In this document: piece by piece, positions 37,683-47,781 of the stretch
Numbering within the stretch: the first letter of the stretch is position 1
Layout of the letters: every line of letters starts with the position of its first letter
NCBI GenBank assembly: GCA_000173575.1
Contig: ABYL01000009.1
Span: 46,308 to 110,307, forward strand
DNA: 64,000 nt
Direction of reading: 5' to 3'
Source: Burkholderia sp. H160
GTDB lineage: Bacteria; Pseudomonadota; Gammaproteobacteria; Burkholderiales; Burkholderiaceae
The notes under the pieces: generated by a model
What the model saw: the letters and a program-made list of their open reading frames with translations, nothing else
What the model was told of the DNA's origin: nothing
Databases searched by the model: none
Made by a program: the position numbers and the translations under genes

Positions 37683-38117
37683 ATGACCAAAGCTACCAGA
37701 CAACGGCCTTCTTCTTCCCGCCCCCCTGTAGATGCGCTTCAGTATGAACGTCTCGCGCTGGCTGCCTTCCATCTTTGCGAACGGCAGGGACAGCAACTTC
37801 AACATCTGATCACTCTTGCGACTTCATTGTTCAGGAATCCTTCTGTGACGTCTGAGGAAAGACGTGACCAGCGGAATCCGCTTGAGGTCATGATCCAGAT
37901 TGGCGGGGACTACCAGCGTATCAATGGCTGCGATCACGAACTGTTCACCATCATCGCGCTCGACGCGAAGGGCGTTCCCAATCGCCGTCTGACATTCCGC
38001 GATGCGGCTGACCTGCTTGCTGACGCCGCGCAAAACGTTCAGGACAGGTTTGCGACTCCTGGCAGCCACGACGAAGCACTAACCGGCGCTGTCAGCCATC
38101 CCATGAAGGCGGCTTGA
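37683..38117 (+). CDS. Small hypothetical protein (Burkholderia-type)
   Basis: 144-residue soluble protein of unknown function. A helical N-terminal half (YERLALAAFHLCERQGQQLQ) is followed by an alpha/beta stretch (LEVMIQIGGDYQRINGCDHE, then FTIIALDAKG). It has its own leader with a UUCG hairpin and an intrinsic terminator that encloses its stop codon, so it is an independent transcription unit. Proteins of this type appear to me as multi-copy small genes in Burkholderia, but this is recollection, not proof. Confidence 0.65.
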   Translation: MTKATRQRPSSSRPPVDALQYERLALAAFHLCERQGQQLQHLITLATSLFRNPSVTSEERRDQRNPLEVMIQIGGDYQRINGCDHELFTIIALDAKGVPNRRLTFRDAADLLADAAQNVQDRFATPGSHDEALTGAVSHPMKAA

Positions 38118-38129
38118 TGCCGCCTTTTT
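38106..38129 (+). terminator. Intrinsic terminator overlapping the stop codon
   Basis: AAGGCGGC, five-base loop, GCCGCC followed by TTTTT. The TGA at 38115-38117 of the preceding gene lies inside the loop/stem, so a translating ribosome would cover the hairpin. Confidence 0.8.
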
Positions 38130-38324
38130 CAATTGCGCGGCAGGAATCAGACGTTTACTCGTTCTGCATATCGTATAGGCATATGTCGCAGCACACGCCT
38201 ACCAGATAAATCCGATTTTCAATTTTCGTTGCTGCTTTGCCACTTATTTGACATTTGTTGATCTATTCGAGCCGATACTTACGGTACTTTTTCGACTAGT
38301 TAAATATTAGCTTTCGAAAACAAA
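38118..38324. other. AT-rich promoter region of the cdiA-like gene
   Basis: After the terminator, about 195 bases of AT-rich DNA lead to the exoprotein gene. A TTGACA at 38248-38253 is the best -35 candidate, but the nearest TATA-like -10 (GATACT at about 38274) leaves a 20-base spacer. No Shine-Dalgarno sequence is obvious before ATG 38325. Confidence 0.4.
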
Positions 38325-41300
38325 ATGAATAAGAACATGTTCAGGCTGGTTTTCAGCCAATGCAGAGCTATGCTGGTCGCGGTTGAGGAAACGGCGAGCG
38401 GCGCACGCAAGACCGGTCAGGAAGAAGCAGCAGGAGCGGCACACATCGCTCAATCGGGCGGGCGGCATGCTTTCCGCTTCGCACTGCATCCTGTGGTGTT
38501 CGCCGTGCTGATGGGGCTGGGCGGAGCGTTGTTCGCCCCGATGCTCTCCCATGCGCAGATTGTGCCGGGTGGTGCCCATGCGCCGTCAGTGATCCAGACA
38601 CAGAATGGTCTGCCACAGGTTGACATTAACCGTCCGTCTTCGGCTGGTGTATCCGTAAATACATACGGACAGTTCGACGTACAGAAAAACGGCGCCATTC
38701 TTAATAATTCGCCCGTTATCACCGGCACGCAGCAGGCCGGGCAGATCAATGGCAACCCGAATCTGGGGGCGAACCAGGCCGCGCGCATCATCCTGAACCA
38801 GGTCAACAGCAGCGCGGCGAGTCAGATCAACGGCCATCTCGAAGTTGCAGGGCAACGCGCCGAGGTGGTGATCGCCAACGGCTCGGGCATTTCGGTGAAC
38901 GGCGGCGGCTTTCTGAATACCTCGCGTGCCATTCTGACGACCGGTACGCCGAACTTCGCACCGGATGGTTCGCTCACCGGTTTTAATGTGACTCATGGCA
39001 ACATCACTGTGCAGGGAGCGGGACTCGATGGTTCGACGGTGGACCAGGTTGATCTCCTCGCCCGTGCGGTGCAGGTCAATGCCGAGGTGTACGCTGCAAA
39101 GAATTTGAATGTTATCACCGGCGCGAACCAGATCGGTCACGACTCACTGGCGTTCACGCCGATCGCTGGCGACGGACCCGTACCGGCCGTCTCGATTGAC
39201 GTGAGCCAGCTGGGAGGGATGTACAGCGGGCGTATTTTTCTGGCGAGCAACGAATATGGTGTAGGTGTTTCGAACCAGGGCGTGATCGCCGCGCAGGCGG
39301 GCGACCTGACGCTGCAATCGAACGGCCTGCTGTCCCTCGCTGGCAAGACTAACGCAAGCGGCAATCTTGCCGCAACAGGCAGCGATATCCGGAACAGCGG
39401 CACGACCTACGCGCAGCAGAACGCGACGCTTTCGGCCAGCGGTGCGGTCACGAACAGCGGCATGGTGGCCGCGCAGCAGAATACCACGGTCAACGCCGCC
39501 AGCGTGAATTCAACTGGCACGCTCGCGGCGGGCGTGAACGGCGACGGCTCGCTCACGCAGACCGGGGACCTGAATGTAAGCGCATCCGGCGCTGTCACGG
39601 CAACCGGCCGCAATGTCGCGGGCGGCAATGCGGGCGTGAGCGGCGCGGCGGTCAATCTCGCGGGCAGTACAAACTCGGCGAACGGCGCGCTTTCACTCGC
39701 TGCGAACAGTGGTGACCTGAACCTGTCGGGCGCGACCACGACGGCGGGCGGCGCGCTCGACGCACGCGCGGCCGCTACGCTCACGAACGACAACGGCGCA
39801 ATGTCGTCGGGTGGCGCACAGACCATCTCGGCGGGTGCACTCTCGAACAGCAACGGCCAGATCCTGTCGGGTGGTGCGCTGACTGCCAATGTCACAGGTG
39901 CCGTGTCGAACGTGGGCGGCACGATGCAGGCAGCGGGGGCGCTAACGGCGAACGCAGGCAGCCTCGACAATACGGCAGGACACATTGCGTCGCTAAACGC
40001 GGACGGTCTGAGCGTCTTCACGACCGGCCTGCTCAACAACGGCGCTGGCGGTGCTATCGGCGGCAACGGGAGCGTGACCGCGCAGGCCGGGCAGATTGCC
40101 AACGCGGGTTCGATCACGGCGGTACAGTCGCTGATCGCGAGCGCCGTGCAGATGCTGTTTAACAGCGGAACCCTGGCTGCCAACGGCAACACGACGGTCG
40201 CGGCGGGCACGGTGCTCACGAGCTCCGGCACGATCGCAGCCGGCCAGCTGGTGAGCGCGAGCGCCACGACAATCGACAACAGCGCCGGCGCGATCAGCGC
40301 GAACCAGATCGCGCTGCACGGCACGAACCTCGTCAATCATGGCGGCAGCATTACGCAAACCGGAACGGATGCGACAACAGTCGATGTCTCCGGCACGCTC
40401 GACAACGCGAACGGCACGTTGCAGACGAACAGCGCCGACCTGACGCTGGCGTCCGCGACGGTGATCAACGACCACGGCACGATGACCAGTTCCGGCACCG
40501 GCACGCTATCGGTCACCACAGGCTCGCTATCGAACAACGGCGGCACCCTCGCAACGAACGGTGGGCTCGCGGTCCACGCCGGGGCGGTATCGAATCGTGG
40601 CGGCACCCTCGCGGGACAGTCGTTCGCGTCGCTTGACGTGGCGTCGCTCGATAACAGCGCGGGCGGCTACCTCGGCGCGCGGAAGGTGTCAGTCTCGGAC
40701 GCGGGCGCGCTCGACAACACCGACGGGACGATCCAGGCGAACGACACTCTCGGCGTCTCAGCGCAAACGATTGCGAATGACGGCGGAACCATCGCCAACG
40801 GTGGCACGGGCGCGACGAGCGTGACCGCCGCCGGTGCGCTGGCCAATACGCGCAATGGCCTGATCGGTGGCAATGGCAGCGTGACGGCATCCGCAGGCAG
40901 CATCGATAACTCGGACGGTTCGCTGGTCGCGGGCCGCGCCCTGTCGGTGCAGTCCGGCAGCACGCTCGACAACACGGCCGGCCTGATCCAGGGTAATGAC
41001 GATGTGTCGGTGGGCGCACAGGGCGCGATCACGAACGCGAACGGTCAGATCGGGGCCAACGGCACGACGACAACGCTGGCTGTCTCGGGCGCATCGCTCG
41101 ACAACACGGATGGCCGGATCGCGAACATTGGCAACGGCGCGACAACCGTCAACGCTGCAACGATCACGAACTCGAATGCGGGCGGCGTTGCAGGTGCGGG
41201 CACCATCGGCGGCAATGGCGACGTGACGCTGACCGGTCAGACGCTGTCGAACACCCATGGCGCGCAGGTCGTATCGGGTCACGACCTGATGCTGAATGTC

Positions 41301-44300
41301 GCGCAGTCGGTCAACAACACAGGCGGTTTCCTCTCGGGTGCGAATAACCTCACGCTCGACCAGGCCGGCGCGGCGGTCGTGAGCCAAGGTGGTTCGATGC
41401 ACGCCAATGGCACGCTCGGTCTGAACGTCGCGACGCTGGACAACACCTCGGGCAGGATTGGCAATGATGCAGGTAGCGGTGGCAGCGTTGCCATCGCCGC
41501 AGGCATGCTGGTAAACCAGGACGGCGCAATCGGTAGCGACCAGAATCTCGGCGTCACGACGAACCAGCTCACCGGCGACGGCCGGATCGTTGCGGGCAAC
41601 GACGGTGTCATCACGATTAACGGTGACTACACGCAGGGCGCGGCGAACCTGATCCAGGCGAATCACGATCTGACCTTCACCACCGCAGGCAGCTTCACGA
41701 ATCAGGGTGCGCTCGGCGCGGTCAACGCGCTCACGGTCAACGCCGCGAATGTGGACAATCAGGCAGGCGCGGACCTGAATTCGGCGAATACGACCGTCAA
41801 TACTTCCGGTGCGATCACCAACGGCGGCCGCATCGAAGGCGACTCGGTCACGACGAACAGCACGGCGCTCACCAATACCGCGACCATCATCGGCAATACG
41901 GTCACGCTCAACGGCAGCCAGTCGATCGTCAACACGGGGGGCGCCGCCGTGATGGCTGCAGCGTCGGAACTCAACCTGTATTCGCGGGGCGATATCTCGA
42001 ACACGGGCGGCGCGAATATCTTCAGCCTCGGCAACATCAACATGGCGGCGGACGCCACGCGCGACGCCAACGGACTGCTCGCGAACCGTAGCAATTCGGT
42101 CATCAATGACCAGTCCACTATCGAGGCGCAGGGCGACATCGAAGTCGCGACACAGACGCTGACGAACACTCGCCCCGCGCCGACCGTCGAGACGGTGACA
42201 ACCGGTGTCGAAACGGTTCACCAGACGAAGCGCGAAAAGTACATCATCTGTCCGACTGGTGGTCCGATTCCGGCCTGCTCCAATCCCACCTGGAGCGATG
42301 GCTACAGCAATCCGCTCGACGCAACGTTCAGCGCCTCGCAGGTCGTGTCGCAGACCTCGGGGCCGAATGCCACCGACAACGTGCTGGTCGTTAACGTCAA
42401 CGGTCAGCCGCAAACGATCTGGTACAACACGCTGACGCAGAACAGCGACGGTTCGGTCACCGTCAACTATTGGGACGACTACAACCCGAATATCAACTAT
42501 CTACCGTCGACCGAGTACCCAACCCGCAGCGACGGACACAACGGCTACCAGCGCGTGGAGGTCGCGCGCAATACGACGACCACCACGCAGCAGGACCAGG
42601 TAGTCGGCGCGCAGGCGCAGCAGGCGCAACTGCTGGCGGGCGGCAACCTGCTGCTCGCCAACGTCGGCACGCTCAATAACAGCTACAGCGCGATTGCGGC
42701 GGGCGGCTCGATCCAGATCGGCGACCCGGCACAGAGCGGCCAGCAGAGCGGCGACGTGGCGAGTGGCAGCTATGGCGGCACGCTGGTGAACAACACCGGC
42801 CAGACGCTGTACCAGTACCAGCGCCAGGACATCGAGTCAACATATGCATGGAACGAGGACATCACGCGGGATCGAGGCACGGTGACGGAGCCGTCGATCG
42901 TGCTTGCGCCGGTTGCCATCGGCGGCCTGGGTGGCACGATGGTCGCGGGTAAGGCGATCCAGATCAGCGGCACGGACATCAACAACACGAATGTCGCGGC
43001 GGCGAATTCGGCCACCGGTGCGACGGGCGGCACGCTCGGCGCAAATGGTGCCGTGGGCGGTATTGCGGGTGGCGGTGCGCAGACCGTGAATCTCGCGACT
43101 GGCCAGACGCAGACGATCAATGCGCCGCAATCGGTCGCCGGTCCGACTGGCGCGCTGAACATCACGCTGCCGACGAGCGGCCTGTACACGTACCAGACTG
43201 CGCCCGGTGCGTCTTACCTGGTCGTCACCGACCCGCGCCTGACCAGCTATACCAGCTTTATCTCCAGCGACTACATGCTCAGGCAGCTTGGGCTGAACCC
43301 GCAGAGCGTTCAGAAGCGCCTCGGTGACGGCATGTATGAGGAGCAACTGGTACGCGACCAGATTACGCAGCTCACAGGCCGCGTGTATCTCCAGGGTTAC
43401 ACGAACAACCTGGACGAGTATCAGGCGCTGATGACCAACGGCGTGAACGTGGCCCAGCAGTTCGGGCTCGAACCCGGCATCGCGTTGACAGCTGCGCAGA
43501 TGGATGCGCTGACCAGCGATATCGTGTGGCTGGTGAACCAGACCGTGACGTTGCCCGATGGCACGACGCAGCAGGTGCTCGCACCGGTGGTGTATCTCGC
43601 GCAGACCCATGCGAACGATTTGCAGCCGACCGGCGCGCTGATTACTGCGGACGACGTGGAGCTTCACGCAACCGGTAGCGCAATCAATTCCGGTGTCATC
43701 AAGGGTGGCACGCAGACGGTGGTCAGCGCGACCGATATCCTGAACCGCGGCGGTACGATCGGCAGCAGCGGCGCGAACGGTACAACGGTGGTGGCGGCGA
43801 CGAATAACGTGGTGAACGCGTCGGGCCAGATCACCGGCAACCGGGTCGCGGTGCTGGCGGGCAATAACATCGTCAATACGACGCTGGTGGATACCGTAGG
43901 TGTGAGTGGTGCTGCGGGCGACAGCAAGGTCAGTCAGACCCTGCTCGGGGCCCAGGGCATGATTGCGTCAACCGGCGACATGATTGTGGCGGCAGGCAAC
44001 GACCTCATCGTGCATGGCGCGAACATCGCGGCCGGGGGCAACGCGCAGATTGCGGCGGGCCACGACATCACGGTGGATGCGGTGCAGTCCACGACTACCC
44101 AGTCGGTCAGCAGGAACGACCAGCATCACTGGGAAGCGGCCACGACGCTCAATGAGACCAGCGCGATCACGTCGGGCGGCAGCCTTGCCATGCAGAGCGG
44201 CAATGACATGACGTTCAGGGGCGCGACGGTTACGGCAGGCGGTGACCTCGCAGCGGTGGCGGGCGGCAACCTGACGGCGACCACGGTCACGAACACCGCG

Positions 44301-47300
44301 ACCTATAACAACGTCGCGACCGACGGCAGTTCGCACAAGGAAGTCGATCGCACTTACGACGAGCAGGCAGTTGGTACGACCTTTACGGCGGGCGGCAGCG
44401 CGGCGCTCGGCGCGGTCAGTTCAGATGCATCGAAGGGTAACGTCACGCTCACCGGCTCGATGCTCACAGCGGGTACTGGTGCGGCAATCATCGCGGCAAG
44501 CGGCGACGTGAATATCAACGAAGCCCGTGAGGAACACGATGCCTATGTCGCAACCGAGTCGAAGCGCGGTAGTGCGTTCCATAGCTCAACCACCGACACG
44601 ATGCAGGACACGCATGCGAATATCGGCGTGGCCAGTACGGTTGCAGGGGACTCCGTCAACATCAGCGCGGGCAAGGATCTTACCGTGAAAGGCTCGACGG
44701 TGGCGGGCACGAATGACGTGAATCTCGCGGCTGCTGGTAACGTCAACATTACGACGTCGCAGGATACGCAGACTACGTCCACGTACTACCAGAAGCATGA
44801 GTCGGGGTTCGGTACGAGCGGCGGCATTGGCATCTCGGTCGGCAGCAAGACGCAGACCGATACCACTAATACGTCGCAGGTGACGAACACAGGCAGCACC
44901 GTCGGCTCGCTCGAGGGCAATCTGAACATCGTTGCCGGCAATGATCTGCATGTAACGGGCAGCGACCTCATCGCAGCGCAGAATGTCACGGGCACTGGCG
45001 CGAACGTCATCATCGACGCGGCCACGGACACCACGCACCATGACGAATCGCATGCGGTCAAACATAGTGGGTTCACCCTTGCCGTGAAAGCGCCAGTGAT
45101 TGACGCGATATCGAATGCAGTTGGCCAGGCACACGCGGCCAGTAACAGCAAGGATGATAGGGCGGCCGCATTGCACGGGATGGCCGCGGCAAGCGGCGCG
45201 GTTGACGCGGCAGGTGCTGGGGCCAGCGCACTGGCCAATGGCGCAACCCCTGAATTCAAGGTTGAGCTCAGTTTCGGCAGCAGTCATAGCGAAAGCGCGT
45301 TCACCGAGGACAGCGTGACGAATCGCGGTTCGAGCGTGAACGCGGGCGGCACGGTGGTGTTGGCAGCGACAGGCAACGGGCAACCCGGTAGTGGCAATGT
45401 GACGATTGCGGGTTCGGACGTGAACGCGAACGACGTGATTCTGGCGGCGAAGAATCAGGTCAATATCGTCAATACGACGGATACGGATTCGACCCGTAGT
45501 TCGAACGAATCGAAGAGCGCGAGTGCGGGGGTTTCCTATGGCACGAGCGGATTCGGCGTGTCGGTAGCGATGTCGAAGGCGAATGGCGACGCGAATAGCG
45601 ATCTGGCGACGCAGAACAACAGCCATGTGAACGCCGCGAATACCGCGACGATCATCTCGGGTGGAGACACGAACATCATCGGGTCGAGCGTGAGTGGCCA
45701 TCAGGTGAACGCCGATGTGGGCGGCAACCTGAACATCGCCAGTGTGCAGGATACGCTGACGAGTTCCGCTCATCAGGAAAGTACTGGAGGCGGTTTTGCG
45801 ATCAGCCAGGGCGGCGGCAGCGCAAGCTTCAGCCATACCAGCGCGAACGCGAATGGTAGCTACGCGGGCGTGAACGAGCAGGCTGGCATCCAGGCCGGTG
45901 ATGGCGGATTCAACATTAACGTCAAGGGCAACACCGACCTCAAGGGTGCGGTGATTGCGAGCGATGCGGATGCGTCGAAGAACAACCTGTCGACCGGCAC
46001 TCTCACCTTCGGCGACATCCAGAACCAGTCGAATTACGACGCCAAATCGGGCGGCTTCAGCGCAGGTGTGACAACGGGCGACGGCGGCGCGAACTATAGT
46101 ACGCACGGCTCCACTTCCGGTAAGAACGCGGGCGGTGTAACCCCGATGCTGGGCCAGCACGAGAGCGGCAGCGACAGCGCGCCGACGACAAGCGGCGTCA
46201 GTGCGGGAACGATCACGGTGACGGATACGACGAATCAGCAGCAGGATCTGGCGAGCCTGAACCGCGACACGATGGATACAAACGGCACGGTGGCGAAGTT
46301 GCCGGACATGCAGAACCTGCTGGACCGGCAGGCGGACATGATGTCCGCGGCGAGCGCGGCCGGTGAAGCGGTCTCGCGTCGCGTCGGTGACTTTGCCGAT
46401 TCGAAGTACCGGGAAGCAAAGGACGCGGGTGACCAGGCGGGTATGGATGCGTGGAAGGAAGGCGGAGCGAACCGCGTGCTCATGCAGAGTGCGGGCGCGG
46501 CGCTGGTGATGGGGCTGGCGGGTGGCAATGCTGTCGGTGGCGCCGCCGGCGCGGCGGTGTCGTCAATTGCCGCCGGCAAGCTGAACGAACTGGGCAGTGC
46601 GATCGCGGGCGCAGACCCGACCGGCAACGCCAGCATGAACGAAGCGCTCGGCAACATCGTGGCGAATGTGATTGCGACGGGGGCCGGTGGGGCTGTCGGC
46701 GGCGAATCGGGGGCGTTCTCGGGTTATAACGTGGACCGCTTCAACCGGCAGTTGCATCCGGAAGAAAAGACGCTGGCGAAACAACTGGCCGAGAAGAGCG
46801 GCGGGCAATATACCCAGGAGCAGATCGAGGACCAGATGCGCATCATGGGCGTAAACGTGAACGGCGCCTACGAATCGGGCGCACCTGCCACGCTGATTGG
46901 ACAGACACCCACTGACTCGGGTGCTCAGTGGGTCGGCTCGCCGTCAACGAATGATGGACTGACCGTTATCACGCAGAAGACGGCCGAGGCGGATGCGCAA
47001 TTGCAGTCATACATTCTTGCAAACTACAACTCTGCGTCACCGGGTGAAGTGCCGAGCCAGTTCACCTATGCGCTGACGGGCAATAGCGGATCGACCAGCC
47101 TGACGGGGCCGTTCACCAAGTTCGACCAGTCGGATGCCAACTTTATGCGGAACACAACCGCAGACACAGCAGCTTTTGGTGCTACACAATTGGATCGGCT
47201 CTCAGCGCTGGCTACTACTATGTCGGCAATGGGCCTGCCTGCCGAACCGATCGCCATCACGTCGTCGATAGGCTCCTGGTTCCTAAGCGGTGTGCAACAG

Positions 47301-47498
47301 GCGGCTAAGCCTAACTTTGGCGACTACTCAATGTCGACAGTGATCGGCCAAGTCACTGGTGGGATGACCGGAAAATATCCAATGTTCGCTCCTATCTTCA
47401 ACGAGCTTGGCAGCGTAACCGGTAATAGCGCCCAGGGTCAGCAAGCAAAAGATTGGGCTAATCAGAACATGCAAGAGTTGATGAAAAAGCTCCAATAA
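38325..47498 (+). CDS. CdiA/BcpA-like two-partner-secretion exoprotein
   Basis: 3057-residue filamentous haemagglutinin-type surface protein. Order: extended signal peptide (MNKNMFRLVFSQCRAMLVAV, residues 1-20 are the ESPR), TM/signal stretch 53-77, TPS (haemagg_act) domain about 88-330 with SAGVSVNTYGQFDVQKNG; then many 20-residue haemagglutinin repeats to about 2700; a glycine/alanine-rich pretoxin region; the conserved NVDRFNRQLHPEEK at 2802-2815 and QYTQEQIEDQMRIMG. From about residue 2845 the tip differs in character and is the likely toxin. The exporter TpsB is 1.5 kb downstream. Confidence 0.92.
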   Translation: MNKNMFRLVFSQCRAMLVAVEETASGARKTGQEEAAGAAHIAQSGGRHAFRFALHPVVFAVLMGLGGALFAPMLSHAQIVPGGAHAPSVIQTQNGLPQVDINRPSSAGVSVNTYGQFDVQKNGAILNNSPVITGTQQAGQINGNPNLGANQAARIILNQVNSSAASQINGHLEVAGQRAEVVIANGSGISVNGGGFLNTSRAILTTGTPNFAPDGSLTGFNVTHGNITVQGAGLDGSTVDQVDLLARAVQVNAEVYAAKNLNVITGANQIGHDSLAFTPIAGDGPVPAVSIDVSQLGGMYSGRIFLASNEYGVGVSNQGVIAAQAGDLTLQSNGLLSLAGKTNASGNLAATGSDIRNSGTTYAQQNATLSASGAVTNSGMVAAQQNTTVNAASVNSTGTLAAGVNGDGSLTQTGDLNVSASGAVTATGRNVAGGNAGVSGAAVNLAGSTNSANGALSLAANSGDLNLSGATTTAGGALDARAAATLTNDNGAMSSGGAQTISAGALSNSNGQILSGGALTANVTGAVSNVGGTMQAAGALTANAGSLDNTAGHIASLNADGLSVFTTGLLNNGAGGAIGGNGSVTAQAGQIANAGSITAVQSLIASAVQMLFNSGTLAANGNTTVAAGTVLTSSGTIAAGQLVSASATTIDNSAGAISANQIALHGTNLVNHGGSITQTGTDATTVDVSGTLDNANGTLQTNSADLTLASATVINDHGTMTSSGTGTLSVTTGSLSNNGGTLATNGGLAVHAGAVSNRGGTLAGQSFASLDVASLDNSAGGYLGARKVSVSDAGALDNTDGTIQANDTLGVSAQTIANDGGTIANGGTGATSVTAAGALANTRNGLIGGNGSVTASAGSIDNSDGSLVAGRALSVQSGSTLDNTAGLIQGNDDVSVGAQGAITNANGQIGANGTTTTLAVSGASLDNTDGRIANIGNGATTVNAATITNSNAGGVAGAGTIGGNGDVTLTGQTLSNTHGAQVVSGHDLMLNVAQSVNNTGGFLSGANNLTLDQAGAAVVSQGGSMHANGTLGLNVATLDNTSGRIGNDAGSGGSVAIAAGMLVNQDGAIGSDQNLGVTTNQLTGDGRIVAGNDGVITINGDYTQGAANLIQANHDLTFTTAGSFTNQGALGAVNALTVNAANVDNQAGADLNSANTTVNTSGAITNGGRIEGDSVTTNSTALTNTATIIGNTVTLNGSQSIVNTGGAAVMAAASELNLYSRGDISNTGGANIFSLGNINMAADATRDANGLLANRSNSVINDQSTIEAQGDIEVATQTLTNTRPAPTVETVTTGVETVHQTKREKYIICPTGGPIPACSNPTWSDGYSNPLDATFSASQVVSQTSGPNATDNVLVVNVNGQPQTIWYNTLTQNSDGSVTVNYWDDYNPNINYLPSTEYPTRSDGHNGYQRVEVARNTTTTTQQDQVVGAQAQQAQLLAGGNLLLANVGTLNNSYSAIAAGGSIQIGDPAQSGQQSGDVASGSYGGTLVNNTGQTLYQYQRQDIESTYAWNEDITRDRGTVTEPSIVLAPVAIGGLGGTMVAGKAIQISGTDINNTNVAAANSATGATGGTLGANGAVGGIAGGGAQTVNLATGQTQTINAPQSVAGPTGALNITLPTSGLYTYQTAPGASYLVVTDPRLTSYTSFISSDYMLRQLGLNPQSVQKRLGDGMYEEQLVRDQITQLTGRVYLQGYTNNLDEYQALMTNGVNVAQQFGLEPGIALTAAQMDALTSDIVWLVNQTVTLPDGTTQQVLAPVVYLAQTHANDLQPTGALITADDVELHATGSAINSGVIKGGTQTVVSATDILNRGGTIGSSGANGTTVVAATNNVVNASGQITGNRVAVLAGNNIVNTTLVDTVGVSGAAGDSKVSQTLLGAQGMIASTGDMIVAAGNDLIVHGANIAAGGNAQIAAGHDITVDAVQSTTTQSVSRNDQHHWEAATTLNETSAITSGGSLAMQSGNDMTFRGATVTAGGDLAAVAGGNLTATTVTNTATYNNVATDGSSHKEVDRTYDEQAVGTTFTAGGSAALGAVSSDASKGNVTLTGSMLTAGTGAAIIAASGDVNINEAREEHDAYVATESKRGSAFHSSTTDTMQDTHANIGVASTVAGDSVNISAGKDLTVKGSTVAGTNDVNLAAAGNVNITTSQDTQTTSTYYQKHESGFGTSGGIGISVGSKTQTDTTNTSQVTNTGSTVGSLEGNLNIVAGNDLHVTGSDLIAAQNVTGTGANVIIDAATDTTHHDESHAVKHSGFTLAVKAPVIDAISNAVGQAHAASNSKDDRAAALHGMAAASGAVDAAGAGASALANGATPEFKVELSFGSSHSESAFTEDSVTNRGSSVNAGGTVVLAATGNGQPGSGNVTIAGSDVNANDVILAAKNQVNIVNTTDTDSTRSSNESKSASAGVSYGTSGFGVSVAMSKANGDANSDLATQNNSHVNAANTATIISGGDTNIIGSSVSGHQVNADVGGNLNIASVQDTLTSSAHQESTGGGFAISQGGGSASFSHTSANANGSYAGVNEQAGIQAGDGGFNINVKGNTDLKGAVIASDADASKNNLSTGTLTFGDIQNQSNYDAKSGGFSAGVTTGDGGANYSTHGSTSGKNAGGVTPMLGQHESGSDSAPTTSGVSAGTITVTDTTNQQQDLASLNRDTMDTNGTVAKLPDMQNLLDRQADMMSAASAAGEAVSRRVGDFADSKYREAKDAGDQAGMDAWKEGGANRVLMQSAGAALVMGLAGGNAVGGAAGAAVSSIAAGKLNELGSAIAGADPTGNASMNEALGNIVANVIATGAGGAVGGESGAFSGYNVDRFNRQLHPEEKTLAKQLAEKSGGQYTQEQIEDQMRIMGVNVNGAYESGAPATLIGQTPTDSGAQWVGSPSTNDGLTVITQKTAEADAQLQSYILANYNSASPGEVPSQFTYALTGNSGSTSLTGPFTKFDQSDANFMRNTTADTAAFGATQLDRLSALATTMSAMGLPAEPIAITSSIGSWFLSGVQQAAKPNFGDYSMSTVIGQVTGGMTGKYPMFAPIFNELGSVTGNSAQGQQAKDWANQNMQELMKKLQ
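46855..47498 (+). other. Variable C-terminal toxin region of the CdiA-like protein
   Basis: About 215 residues after the conserved DQMRIMG block. No nuclease or deaminase motif is evident. A hydrophobic stretch (LSALATTMSAMGLPAEPIAI, then SIGSWFLSGV) and a second one (TVIGQVTGGMTGKYPMF) suggest membrane action. DNA from about 47150 is more AT-rich than the repeat region. Together with the adjacent membrane protein it forms a candidate toxin-immunity pair. Confidence 0.6.
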
Positions 47499-47499
47499 G

Positions 47500-47781
47500 A
47501 TGAAGATAGAACTGATTGTCGATGGAAATATTGCAGGCTGGGCTCGATTTGGCCTTATCGCACTAGGGAGCGCTATGGTTTACAGCGGCTTGGCCTTCCA
47601 CTCCTTGCCCAAAGTTGTAGCAATTTTATTGATTGTTTTAGGGCTTCCGATTTCAGGGGTTGGAGGTTATGCGTCACGTGCCAAAGCGCTAGGTCTTAAG
47701 CCCTTCGATAACAGCTACAAGAAGGCACGCAAGAGCTACGAGGTGAAAGACGAGGACGACAACTCAGGGGAGAAGAAATAA
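47500..47781 (+). CDS. Candidate CdiI/BcpI immunity protein, two-TM
   Basis: 93-residue protein starting one base after the exoprotein stop. Two TM helices: residues about 14-33 (FGLIALGSAMVYSGLAFHS) and 37-57 (VVAILLIVLGLPISGVGGYA), then a charged tail. No family recognised. Immunity proteins are always encoded directly after cdiA, and membrane-type ones protect against pore-forming tips. It is AT-richer than its neighbours. Confidence 0.65.
   Translation: MKIELIVDGNIAGWARFGLIALGSAMVYSGLAFHSLPKVVAILLIVLGLPISGVGGYASRAKALGLKPFDNSYKKARKSYEVKDEDDNSGEKK

Noticed and set aside
38248-38280. sigma70 promoter TTGACA...GATACT before the exoprotein gene
   Set aside because: The spacer would be 20 bases, too long for confidence; noted only as a candidate.
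40758-42413. Minus-strand 551-codon frame and others within the cdiA-like gene
   Set aside because: Shadows produced by the repeat-rich, biased coding of the exoprotein; no family features.
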